From: Hippophae tibetana
Lineage: Eukaryota; Streptophyta; Magnoliopsida; Rosales; Elaeagnaceae
Direction of reading: 5' to 3'
DNA length: 64,000 bases
NCBI GenBank assembly: GCA_037013495.1
Contig: CM072810.1
Span: 21,335,343 to 21,399,342 of the forward strand
Shown here: one piece after another, positions 11,165 to 21,689 of the stretch
Position numbering within the stretch: position 1 is the stretch's first letter
Layout: each line of letters opens with the position of its first letter
Program-made: the position numbers and the translations under genes
The notes under the pieces: generated by a model
What the model was told of the DNA's origin: nothing
Databases searched by the model: none
Seen by the model: the letters and a program-made list of their open reading frames with translations, nothing else

Positions 11165-13240
11165 TATGGGGATAAGAATGTGGTTAAGGCTATGCTAGAT
11201 TTAGGAGCAAGTATTAATCTTATGATTTTCTCGATATACTTGCTATTAGGTTTAGGGGATTTGAAGCCCACAACCATGTCCCTTTAATTAGCTGAGAGGT
11301 CTGCCAAATATTCTAAGGGCATGGTTGAGGATTTGCTTATATAGGTATATAAGCTAACTATACCTATTGATTTTGTTATAATGGATTTGTAGGAAAACCC
11401 ATCTATGGACAAGGAGCACACTATCCTTCTTGGTATGGCCACACCAAGACTATTATTAATACCATAGTGGGAGCTTAACTATGGAAATCTTAGGAGAGAC
11501 TATCCGTTTTAAAGCTTTTGTTTCCTCACCTATTTATTCTATTTCTAATATTGATGAGTATTCATATATTGATTATGTAGATACACTTGCTTATAAGACC
11601 TTTTTTCTAGACAAGATAAAAGGTTGAACTTGAATATGCTTTAACTATTGATAGGTTGGAGGAAACTTTACATGAGAATACTAAGAGGTACCATGAAATG
11701 TTAGATAGTGTTGAACCCATAGAAGAGCATAGTATACCCTTAGATTTACTGAGACCCCACCCATAAAAGAGAAAAATCCACCTAAGCTGGAGCTTAAAGA
11801 GTTACATAAGGATGTTAAATATGTGTTTTTGGGAGAGGGGGAGACCTACACGGTCATTATTTCTTCTACTTGAATGCCAACCTAAGAAGAAAAACTAGTG
11901 AAAGAGCTTAAGAAATTCAAGAAATCTATAAAGTATTGAAGACATTAGAGGTATTAATCTAGTTATTTTTATGCGTAAGATAATGTTAGCAGATAATACC
12001 AAACCTATGAGATAAGCCCAAAGAAGACTTAACCCAGTTATGCAAGAGGTTGTGAAAATTAAAATTTTAAAACTCTTAGAGGTAGGAATTATTTATCCTA
12101 TTTTTGATAACAAGTGGGCTAGTTTGATACATGTGGTACCCAAAAAATCAAGAATTACCATGGTAAGTAATGATACGCATGAGTTAGTGCTTACTAGAAT
12201 TATCACGTGATGGATGATGTGTATTGATTTTTGAAAACTAAATTTGCATACTAAAAATATCATTTTCCCTTCCTTTTATTGATCAAATATTGGAAAGATT
12301 AGTAGAGCATGACTAGGTGCCAATTGTAGTAGTAGATTAAGATAAGACCATATTCACTTATCCATTTGGGAAGTTTTCCTTTAGAAGGATACCATTTAAT
12401 CTATGCAATGCTTCCACCACATTCTAGAGATACATGATGTCTATATTTTTGGATATGGATAAGAAATTCATTGATGTATTCATGGATAACGTTTCTATCT
12501 TTGGAATCTCATTTGTTGAATGTTTGCATAAGATGATTTTAGTTCTATAAAGATGAATGAATGCAATTTAACTATTAGTTGTGAAAAAATGTCATTTTAT
12601 GGTCACACAAGACATTGTTTTAGGACATGTTATTTAAAGTAAAGGTATAGAAGTGGACAAAGCTAAAATCAATTTGATTAATAAATTTCTACCCCCAATA
12701 ATGTAAAGGGCATTAGGAATTTCTTAGGACATGCATGTTTTTATATATAAGATTTATTAGTGCTTTCTTGGCCAAGTATGTCTTCTTGTGTTTGATAATG
12801 ATTATCGTATTGCTTTTAATACATTGAAAGAAAAATTAACATCTACATCTATTATCATGGCACGTGATTGGTCTTTACCATTTAAGATTATATGTGATGC
12901 TTCTGATTTTGCTATAGGGGCTATTTTGAGGTAGAGAATGGATAAGCATTTGCATGCTATTTATTATACTACTAAAACAATCAATGATGTCCAACTTAAT
13001 TATTCTACCATTGGAACAAATTTTCTTCCTATTGTGTGTACATTGGATAAATTTAGATATTATTTGGTAGGGACAATAGTAATTATGCATTTTGATCATG
13101 CTGCTTTGAGATATTTATTGAGTAAACCTAATGCTAAGTCAAGACTAATTAGATGGGTGTTTTTTTTGCAAGAATTTATCGTAGAGATAAAAGATAAGAA
13201 AGGGACTAAGAATGTAGTAGCTGATCATTTGTCTAGATGA
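11165..13240 (+). pseudogene. Athila-A protease, reverse transcriptase and RNase H relic
   Basis: The protease shows AMLDLGASINLM (active-site DLGAS) near 11,190-11,225 and HTILLG near 11,420. Reverse transcriptase pieces include RRLNPVMQEVVK (12,023), EVGIIYPI, VVPKKS (12,130), and a badly decayed palm region to 12,560. RNase H is the best part (12,860-13,240). DASDFAIGAIL carries the first catalytic Asp, FDHAALRYLL keeps the third-position Asp, and VVADHLSR ends the domain. Many stops and frameshifts occur, and part of the RNase H N-terminal side is deleted near 12,750-12,800. Confidence 0.7.
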
Positions 13241-13309
13241 TTTTTTGATTTTGACACTACAGAGAATGTGAATGGAGTGCATATTGTTGAAACTTTTTCT
13301 AATGAATAA

Positions 13310-14555
13310 CTATTTACAATAGGTCCAAACCCATGGTATATTGGCATAGTCAATTATCTTACTAAGGGTATATTCAGGCCTAACATTTCTTTTTAGGAAA
13401 ATAAAAGACTTTTGTATGATTGCAAGCACTATTTTTGGGATGTCCCTTATTTTTTCAAGCTTAGCCAAGATCAAATCATCCAGAAATGTGTGCTTGAGGA
13501 GCATGAAAGAATTTTGGCCTTCTTCTATGAGCTTCATTTTGGGGTCCATTTTGGAGGTAAGAAAATAAGCCTGAAGGTATTGTAATCTTATTTTTATCGG
13601 CCAAACTTGTTTTAAAGATCCTCGTACTTTCTACATACATTACAATAGATGTCAAAGGACTGGTAATATAGGAAAATATGATGAGATGCTTTTGACATGT
13701 AATTTTGTTGTTGAACTATTTGATGTTTGGGGGATTGACTTTATAGGCCCTTTTCCACTTCTTTTTTTAGTATATTTTAATTGTGGTTGATTATAAGCCC
13801 AAGTAGGTTGAAGCTATACCCAATAAAACTAATGATGCTAATCGTGTTGCCAAAGTTTTGAAGGATATGATATTTCGTAGGTTTGGGACATATAGAGCTA
13901 TAATTAGTGATGAAAAGAGCCACTTTTGTAATAAGCTCTTTGTTGGATTACTAGAAAGTGTATCATCAGACATAAGGTGACCACTTCATGCCATCCATAA
14001 ACGTCTACTCAAGTTGAGATAAGGAATAAACAAATCAAGGTTATCTTGGAATAAACAGTTCAGCCTTCAAGGAAGGATTGGGAAACCAAGTTGAATGATG
14101 CATTATAGGCATACCACACATCTTATAAGACACCCGTTAGTAAGAGTCTTTACCGATTGATTTTTGGAAAGACATGTCATTTTCCCGTTAAGCTTGAGCA
14201 TAGGGCATATTGGGAAATCAAGAAGTTGAGCATGGACTTTGAACAAGTAGGAGAGAAATGCTTGCTTCATCTTGAAAGGTGAGAAGAGATTAGAGATGAA
14301 GCCTATGAGAATGCCAAAAGCTACAAAGAATGAACTAAGCATTACCATGACAAGGCCTATCTATAAGTCTCTTTATCCTAGAATAAAAGTACTCTTATTT
14401 AATTATCATTTTAAATTGTATCTAGTAAAGTTGAAGTTAAGATGGAGTGGACCATTTCAAATTGTTCAAGTCTTTCCCCATGGAGCTATAGAATTGATGA
14501 ACCCAAAGACTCAAATGTCATTCAAGATGAATGTGCATCATGTGAAGCCTTAGTT
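13310..14555 (+). pseudogene. Athila-A integrase relic
   Basis: Integrase inserts element cDNA into chromosomes. Segments align in order with the intact-length Athila-I integrase: an N-terminal zinc-binding region (13,500-13,660), a WGIDF-type catalytic start (13,730), an ISDE-type second Asp region (13,905), SRK/ALWAY-equivalent text (14,060-14,120) and a well preserved C-terminal domain (14,385-14,550; WSGPFQIVQVFPHGAIELMN). Stops are frequent before 14,270. The reading ends at 14,551-14,553, followed by the hairpin region at 14,609. Confidence 0.7.
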
Positions 14556-14608
14556 GGAAGGATGGATACAAATGAGGATCTTGAGTGCATTGAAGTGCAC
14601 GAGCATTA

Positions 14609-14784
14609 ATGTCTTACTGAGACGTTAAAAAAAGTGCTTGGTGGGAGGCAACCCACTATTTCCTGTATTTGTTTTTGTTTTTGCTTCAATTTAGTTGTTT
14701 TCATTTTTTTAGTAGTTAATTTTCTATTGCCCTTTTGAATGCTTCTCCGAACATATAGGTAGTTAAAAACATTGAGGAAAATGT
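14609..14784 (+). other. Post-pol hairpin set of Athila-A
   Basis: Three small inverted repeats follow integrase. HP1 is 14,609-14,625 (ATGTCTT-ACT-GAGACGT, paired if G-U is allowed). HP2 is 14,641-14,656 (GTGGG-AGGCAA-CCCAC). HP3 is 14,769-14,784 (ACATT-GAGGAA-AATGT). The same set stands at 42,294-42,621 in Athila-I, with HP2 stem ATGGG/CCCAT instead of GTGGG/CCCAC. That is a paired change. Confidence 0.6.
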
Positions 14785-14789
14785 TTAGT

Positions 14790-16017
14790 TTAGGTTTATG
14801 GGGGTTCAAATAGGCCCAATAAAAAGTTTTTAATACAACAATATCACACTTTTGGTCAATTTAATGTGAGTAATTGAGTCTTTATGTATTTTTAATTTGA
14901 TTTCTTAAACATGTTAAGTTTGTTGTAAAAGTTAGTTCCATTCATAGTCTATTTTTCATGCTTGGAATGTTGAATTTGAGATGAATCCAAATTTGTGTCT
15001 AAGAATCAAATAATGGAGACTATCTTGTGAGATTATTAAGCCTATAACGTTTTATTTAGAGATATAATATTTCTTCTACTCTTTTAAATATTTTCCTTAT
15101 GATTCTAAGTTGTTAGATGATCTCTGTAAGTTTTGTATTGAATGTTAGGGTTTTAAACAATCAAATGAATTATCATTTACTTATTTTCATTACTTTGATT
15201 GAACGATTTCTGTAAGGATTGAAAGTGTGTGCCTATTTTCATTTCATACTTGACTTCTAGTAAACAATTTTTGATACATATTTGGTTCCCTTAGAAAAAT
15301 AAGCTATAATAGCCACTCACCATACATACTATATATACATGATTTATTTCTAAAAACAATACAGAGAAAAAAGAAAAGAAAAAAAGCACAAATAAATACT
15401 ATGATCTTGAAATCTTAAAAGTAGTGATATGGCTATTGTAAGATAGTAAACAATAACCCCTTGAAGTTAAAAAGTGCATTTTCATTCATCTATAAGAACA
15501 TACTTGATATTTCTTGCTTAATTAGTTGATTCAAGTATAATAAGAGCAATGTGGTGTCTTCATAATCCTAGCACTTGATTCTATTCATAAGATCTATTTT
15601 ATGCATATTTGAGTCTTTTTATTAATTATAAACATATGTGAATGTATTTGCTTTCTTCTTTACATAACTTCTACTCGCATATACTTTGTTGAGTGCTTGA
15701 ACCCCTAAGGCCAATGTGATATTAAAAGTGTATCATTTGAGGTATAGAGTCAAAGCAAATTCATATTCTTAACACTAGGTTTGGGGGAATTAGTGTTGAT
15801 ATATTTTGAGTAATGCGTTATGGATTTGTGAGGAAAATTTGATTTATACGATGAACCTTAATATGTTGAGATGTTGGATGAACTTGTGTTGGAACTTTAA
15901 TTATGAACTAAAAAGAAATTAAAGCATGATAAATTTTGCTAATTTAAGTTTGCAGTTTTTTTAGTATTATTATTTGTCCTATTAGTTTTTTTTTTTTGCT
16001 TGAGAACTAGAAAATGT
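14790..16017 (+). other. Athila-A post-pol noncoding region
   Basis: No coding region is seen. It is AT-rich and includes a G-run motif GGTTTATGGGGG (14,790-14,805) and a second, TAGGTTTGGGGGAATT (15,777-15,791), like the polypurine tract at 16,018. An envelope-like reading frame, present in some Athila elements, is not evident. Confidence 0.5.
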
Positions 16018-17440
16018 AGGTTTGGGGGAATTTGATGAACATTATTTTGACTTATAATTTTCAATACTTTTAAGCGTTAATTTGAGGTTTTATTTTAAAA
16101 TTATCTTTTTAGAGGGTAATTTTGTGTTTTATAGATTAGTATTCTTTTGGAAGTCTTGGACTTAAATTAACAAAAGGAGTGAAAATGGGGCAAGAAATGA
16201 CAGCTCGAACAAGTTAAAACAAGCAATAAACAATCCACCATCAATGCTCGTCATGGCCCAACAAAGTACATGCTATAGTGAGGTGTTGTCAAGTGTTCAA
16301 TGCATGCCATGACTCAAAACAATGCAAGCCATGACATAATTGTCTCACGTTGCAACTAGGGATTTGATTTTAATTGTATGCCATGTCACCATTTTTTCCA
16401 TGTTGCGGCCAAGTGTGAAAATTGGCCAGAAAGTATAGAACACATACATAACATGTTTTACTCAAAACCTAAGATATAAATACACTCTAACACCCACTTA
16501 AACATATCCAACCACCAATAGACAATTTTACCTTTCCATAATTCATAATTTAGAGAGAAAACTCCCTATTGTAAAATATTTTCAAGGATTTGAAGAAGGC
16601 GATCAACCAATTTAAGGATTTGGAATTGCATATCGAAATTGGGTATTTTTATTGATACATCTTCTTGTCTCTATATTATGAACATGTATTTTTTAATTAA
16701 ATTAATGTTAGTTAATTTAGTTATGTTAGGCTAAATTTTATATATGGGATTTTAGTTTTTCTTCCATGAGTGGAAGAAAAATTTTATGATTTTATTTAAG
16801 TAAAAGTTGATTTATTTCTTTTCATGTTTTTTATATCTTTAATTATAAATTAATGATGGATCAAATATTGATTTATGATTAAAGAGAATATTTTAGACTA
16901 AACATTAGACACATTAACTTTGTTTGGTTCTACATTAATGAATAAGAGTCTAATTTAATTTAATTGATTTGTGTTAAATTATATGGTTTATTTATTTCCC
17001 TTAGGTTTGTCAATGAATCAATTTCAAGCTCGATCCAAAAAGTTGTTGGTTAATTGAGAATTATGGGGGGGCTCATTATGATCATTGGGAGTTTGCTTAT
17101 TTAAAAGAAAAAAAATTCTAAGTTTTTGTGAAAATCATTCAATTCGCTCTTTCTATGAATGGATAGGTAGTTAATTTTTTTATATTCGTTCATCCATAAT
17201 TATTCGGTTATATTTCTTTTATTTTAAATGTTAAATAATCTTAGAATTTACAATCATTTTGATCAATCAAAAATTATAAGAATATTTAGGATTGTTTCAT
17301 TTAGCTAATTAGGAAAATAAGTTGACATTTTAAAAGACTTGCCAATTACTTTGGAAACCGACCTCAGATAATCTTATCATTAATCTACTAGTGATTCTTG
17401 TACTTGTGAGGAACCATGAGAGTCCAATATATAATTGATA
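16018..17440 (+). repeat. Athila-A polypurine tract and 3' LTR
   Basis: TAGGTTTGGGGGAATT directly precedes TGATGAACATT at 16,033, matching the polypurine tract and TGATGA LTR start of Athila-I. Near the other end, GTGATTCTTGTACTTGTGAGG (17,389-17,409) matches the ATTCGTGCACTTGCGAGAG stretch near the end of the Athila-I LTR. The exact last base is uncertain. Chromo gag resumes by 17,444. The other LTR is off the window, so no target duplication can be checked. Confidence 0.6.
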
Positions 17441-17443
17441 AGA

Positions 17444-18430
17444 CATGAAGGCTATCGTAAGGAAGAGATTCATTCCTATCTATAACTATAGGACTTGCAC
17501 CAAAAGTTACAAAGGCTTAATCAAGGGTTGAATATGGTAGATGATTACTACAAAGAAATGGAGGTGGTAATGATAAGAGCTAATGTGGAGAAGGATAGAG
17601 AAGCCACCATGGCTCGATTTCTATGTGGGTTGAACCAAGAGATTGCCAACATAGTAGAGCTTCATCATTATAGAGAGTTAGAAACATGGTTCATATGGAA
17701 ACCAAAGTGGAGAGACAACTCAAGAAGAGGGGTAATTTAGTCAATACTACAAAGAGGTAGTGATAGGCAAGGATAAAGATAAAACTAAAGCACCATCTCA
17801 TAATCATGATATTTATTATTTTCATTGTCTTGGTAGGGGCTACTTAGGATCTCAATTTCCAAAGAAGAGAACCATAGTAACCCAAGAAATAAAGATATGA
17901 AGACTAAAAGTGAGAATGAAGATGAAGAGATGCCATCATTTGGGGAAGCTATTGATGAAGATGTTGAAGCATATGATTTGGAGGGTGAAACACTTGTATT
18001 AAGGTAAGCATTAAGTGCTCAAATTAAGGAAGATGACTTAGAACAACAAAGAGAAAATATCTTTCATACTAGGTGTCATGTGAACAATAGGGTTTTTAAT
18101 GTAATTATTGATGGGGGAGTTGCATTAATGTAGCTAATACTACTGTTGTTGAGAAGTTAGTGTTACCCCATGTTGTAACATCCTAGGTCTTGCAAATTAC
18201 AATGGTTGAATAAGAGCAACAAGGTAAGGGTAAAGAGGCAAGTACTAGCTTCTTTTTTCATAGGGAAATATAAAGATGAAGTGTTGTGTGATGTGATGCC
18301 AATGCAAGCTGGGCATATCTCATTGGGTAAACCATTGCAATATAATAGGAAGATGACATATGTTGGGTTTAAGAATAAGAACACATTTGTAAAAGATAGA
18401 CCCTTTACCCTTAAAGTAAATTTATGAAGA
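17444..18430 (+). pseudogene. Chromo gag and protease relic
   Basis: DMKAIVRKRFIP begins the readable gag at 17,444, then LHQKLQRLNQGLN with VDDYYKEMEVVMIRANVEKD, a typical gypsy gag (retrotrans_gag) pattern, to 17,735. A zinc-knuckle remnant (CLGRGYLGSQFPKK) follows near 17,825. The protease active-site area reads VIIDGG at about 18,105. The open frame ends at 17,738 and further frame changes follow. The K-rich linker 18,430-18,560 gives a false hydrophobic frame on the opposite strand. Confidence 0.65.
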
Positions 18431-18669
18431 TAAAATGAGGATGTAAAACAAAAAAGAACAAAAAAAAAAATAGAAAAAGAAAAGGAAAAGAGTCCAAAAA
18501 GAAGATAAAAATAAGAGAGGAGAAAAAGCATGAAAAAAGTAAAAAAGGAAGCAATTGAGTTTCTATATGAAGGAAAGCGATGTTAAAGAGGCATTACTTT
18601 CCAATAGGCCTATACTTGTACTTATCTACAAGGAGACCCTTCTTTCTACTAACGATCCTACCCAAAATT

Positions 18670-20005
18670 TTCCTAGTGTTTTTCCTTCTTTGTTGTAGGA
18701 ATATGAAGATATGTTTTTTGAAGAAATTTCGAGTGGACTACTATCCATTAGGGAAATTGAACATAAAATTGACTTTGTTCCCAAGGCAATGATTCAAAAC
18801 TAACTAACTTATAGAAGCAACCCCAAGGTGACAAAGGAAATTCAGAGTAAAATGGAAGAGTTGTTGGCTAACGAGATTGTAAGAGAAAATTTGTGCCCAT
18901 GTATGGTTCTTGTGCTTATTGTGCCTAAAAAAGATGGGACTTAAAGAATGTGTGTAGATTGCCATACCACCAACAATATTGCAGTAAAGTAGCACCCTTT
19001 TATTCTTTGATTAGATGACAAGTTAGATGAACTACATGGCTCTTGAATATTTTTAAAAATTGATTTAAAAAGTGGTTACAATCAAATTTGGATAAAATAA
19101 GGTAATTTTAAGACTATGTTTGGATTGTATGAATGGTTAGTCATGACATTTAGGCTAAAAAATGCAACTAGCACATTTATGAGATTAATGAGTCATGTTG
19201 CGTACATTGATAAATTGGTTGTGGTGTACTTTAATGACATCTTAGTGTATGGTAAGAATCTTGATGAGCATGTTGAACATGTGCATAGTGTGCTAAAAGT
19301 TTTAAGAAAAGAGAAACTATATGCTAACTTAAAAAAATGTAGTTTTGGCATGGAAAATCTTGTTTTCTTTGGATTTGTTGTTAGTTTGAAAGGTATTGAT
19401 GTTGATGAAGAAAATTTTAAGGCTATTAAGGAGTGGTTCACCTAAGTCCATTACCAAAGTAAGAAGCTTTCATGGTTTAACTAGTTTCTAGTGGTGTTTT
19501 GTTAAAGATTTTAGCACCCTAGTTGCACCACTTAGTGATATTATTAAGAAAGATGTTGGTTTTAAATCAGAAAAGCTCAAGAAAATTCATTTAAATTAAT
19601 TAAGTAAAAAAATGTGATGCACATGTTTTAGCTTTGCCTAACTTTCCTAACACCTTTGAACATGAGTGTAATGCTTCAAGGGAAGGTATGACGGATGTTT
19701 TAATGCATGATAAGATGCCAAATGATTACTTTAGTGAGAAGTTGAATGAATCTACCCTCAATTACTCCACATATGATAAGGACTCTATTCCTTGTTGAGA
19801 GCTTTAAAAACTTGGCAACACTACCAATGGCCCAAAGAATTTGTCCTTCATACCTCCATGAGTAATTGAAGCATGTAAAGAGAAAACATAAGTTTCATAA
19901 AAGGTATGCCAAATGGATGGAATTCATAAAAAAATTCTCATATGTGATAAAGTACTGCAAGAAAGGTATGGAAAATATTGTAGCTGTTGCACTATCTAAA
20001 AGGTA
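18670..20005 (+). pseudogene. Chromo reverse transcriptase and RNase H relic
   Basis: Reverse transcriptase copies the element RNA. The best stretch (19,116-19,445) includes GLYEWLVM, LVVVYFNDILVYGKNLDEH and KLYANLKKCSFG. The catalytic motif reads YFND where YFDD is usual, an Asp-to-Asn change. RNase H pieces include SEKLNESTLNYSTYDKD (19,735-19,785) and VIKYCKKGMENIVAVALSKR (19,945-20,003), where the usual VADALSR aspartate reads valine. Stops and frameshifts break the frame before 19,116 and after 19,445. Confidence 0.75.
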
Positions 20006-20772
20006 TGTGATGTTCACTTCCTTGAATGCTAGATTTCTTGGTTTTGACGTCATTAAAGACTTGTATGAAAATGATGTTGATTTTGCTACTATTTATCAAG
20101 CATTTGACATGGTTTCCTTTGGTAAGTTCAACAGGCTTGATGGGTCTATGTGTGAGTTACAAGTGAAGGAGGCACATAGAGGAAGGTTAATAGGAGACTT
20201 TTGGGTTATAAAGACCTTATAGTTATTGTGTGAACATTTCTTTTGGCTTAAGATGAGACGTGATGTGGAAAGGGTTTGTTATAGATGCATTACTTATAGA
20301 TAAGAAAAGTATAAGGTCTTACCATATAGGCTTTACACAACTTTCCCTGTACCTTGTGAACCTTGGGTGGCCATTTCCATGGACTTTGTTTTAGGGTTGC
20401 CTAGGTCAAAGAGAGGAAAATATTATATTTTGGTGGTTGTTGATAGTTTTTCTAAGATGACCCATTTCATTCCTTGTCATAAAACCAATTATATAAATAA
20501 CATAGTGGAATTATTCTTCAAAGAGATAGTTAGACTACACAGGGTTCTAAAGAACATTATGTCCAATCGCGATGCCAAATTGCTTAGTTACTTTTGGAAA
20601 ACCTTGTGAGCTAAATTGGGGACTCATATTTTATTTTCAACAACTTGTCATCCTTAAATTGATGGGCAAAAAGAGGTAGTCAATAGGAATTTAACTACTT
20701 TTCTTAGGCAAGACTTAAAGAATTAGGAAGAATGCTTACCTTTTATTGAGTTTACTTGTAATAGAAGTGTGC
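20006..20772 (+). pseudogene. Chromo integrase relic, N-terminal and catalytic core part
   Basis: The zinc-binding region spans 20,150-20,300 (EAHRGRLIGDFW, then CYRC). The catalytic core starts at [15 protein letters not shown] (20,370). The second catalytic Asp region reads [16 protein letters not shown] (20,560-20,609), again with Asn in place of the usual first Asp of SDRD. FTCNRSV is the last readable text before the break at about 20,772, where Copia-1 begins. A stop at 20,218-20,220 and others interrupt the frame. Confidence 0.75.
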
Positions 20773-20773
20773 C

Positions 20774-21604
20774 CTATGTAGAAGCCATATCTAAGGTGGT
20801 TCTTGAAAATAATGATTATGATGATGTCTAATCATGAATAGCATGCATAAATAATATGTACTATAAGATTAAATATGTGTTATAATGCTATACTATCCTC
20901 ATAGGTTAGCTGTGTACCTAATGACTGCGTGTGTAGCATGTGCAGCATACCAGTGTTTATGTGTAGCTATTGTAACATATACATGTCAATTGCTTATACA
21001 GATCGTGCATTTGACAAGCCTGATGTTGTGTTGCATATGCAGCATATGCAACATATATAGTTATATGCATGTGTGTGTATGTATGCAAACTTCCTATACT
21101 GGTTTTTCATATGTCAGACTCATTACTGCACCACATATGCAATATATAGTCATTTTTGTATGCATTACGTAGTTGCACTGCATGTGCATCATATAGTCAT
21201 ATGCATGTGTGCATCATATACAACATATACATTATATTGTCAAACGATATATTCACTTAACAAAAGATAGATCGTGAGTATTAGCACTTATTCTAACACA
21301 TGCTAAGTTTCATATAATTGTGATTACTTGACTAAATCTGTTAGGTTTGTTACAAAGGCTACTGCTATTCTATTAGTGATGTAGATTTTTGTTTAAGTAA
21401 ATGCATATCACCATACCAGTATAAAAGCAACAGCCTACAGTTTGTAAACAATGAGAAAAATAGCAGTTTAATAAAATACTTTCATGAAGGAATTATTCAA
21501 GAAATATTCTTCAATCTTTTATCTCTATTTATCTACAATTATTCATGCATAGCTCAAGGAAATTATGAAAATGAAAATGAGGAATTTAAATAAGAATTTC
21601 TAGA
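20774..21604 (+). repeat. Copia-1 5' LTR
   Basis: This stretch lies between the cut Chromo integrase and a copia-type primer binding site at 21,605. Its last 145 bases recur at 48,541-48,681, with the same sequence up to CTAGA, and its 20,970-21,190 part recurs at 25,037-25,255. Those two stretches are the broken 3' LTR. It holds many ATGCA/TGCAT and CATATG blocks. The start is uncertain by a few bases (TGTAGAAG at 20,777 is a candidate TG start), and no clear target duplication is seen. Confidence 0.7.
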
Positions 21605-21616
21605 TGGTATCAAAGC
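21605..21616 (+). other. Copia-1 primer binding site (initiator-Met tRNA type)
   Basis: TGGTATCAAAGC follows the LTR directly. It differs by one base from the usual plant copia site TGGTATCAGAGC, which pairs with the 3' end of initiator methionine tRNA. Confidence 0.75.
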
Positions 21617-21689
21617 ATCCTTTATTTGCATAAAGAATTTTTTTTGCAAGCATCAATCAAAGTGAAAGCACTTAAGAATAGAGAAAGCA

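Larger units (their letters stand above)
10106..17440 (+). mobile_element. Athila-type Ty3/gypsy relic with 3' LTR (Athila-A)
   Basis: The internal region runs gag C-terminus, protease, reverse transcriptase, RNase H, integrase, post-pol hairpins, polypurine tract (16,018-16,032) and 3' LTR (16,033 to about 17,440). The 5' part lies beyond the window, displaced by CACTA-B inserted in gag. The left edge of this annotation is the CACTA-B terminus. The LTR's right edge is taken as the point where Chromo gag resumes. Frameshifts and stops are far more numerous than in Athila-I, so it is an older copy of a related lineage. Confidence 0.7.
17444..20772 (+). mobile_element. Ty3/gypsy chromovirus-like relic, gag to integrase core (Chromo, first part)
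   Basis: Gag, zinc knuckle, protease, reverse transcriptase, RNase H and integrase core follow in + sense, in the gypsy order. The text fits the Del/Tekay/Reina-type lineages better than Athila. The left end is cut by the Athila-A LTR and the right end, inside integrase, by the Copia-1 LTR at about 20,773. The missing integrase C-terminus is at 48,682-49,205. This element is therefore the host of both large insertion groups and the oldest layer in the stack. Confidence 0.75.

Noticed and set aside
18163-18531. A 122-codon hydrophobic frame on the - strand resembling a membrane protein
   Set aside because: It is the complement of a lysine-rich linker in the Chromo gag-pol relic; the + strand text explains it.
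20885-21270. Cys-rich frames of 65 and 95 codons that could suggest small secreted peptides
   Set aside because: They lie entirely in the Copia-1 5' LTR, built from ATGCATATG-type repeats, and the 3' LTR copy does not keep them.
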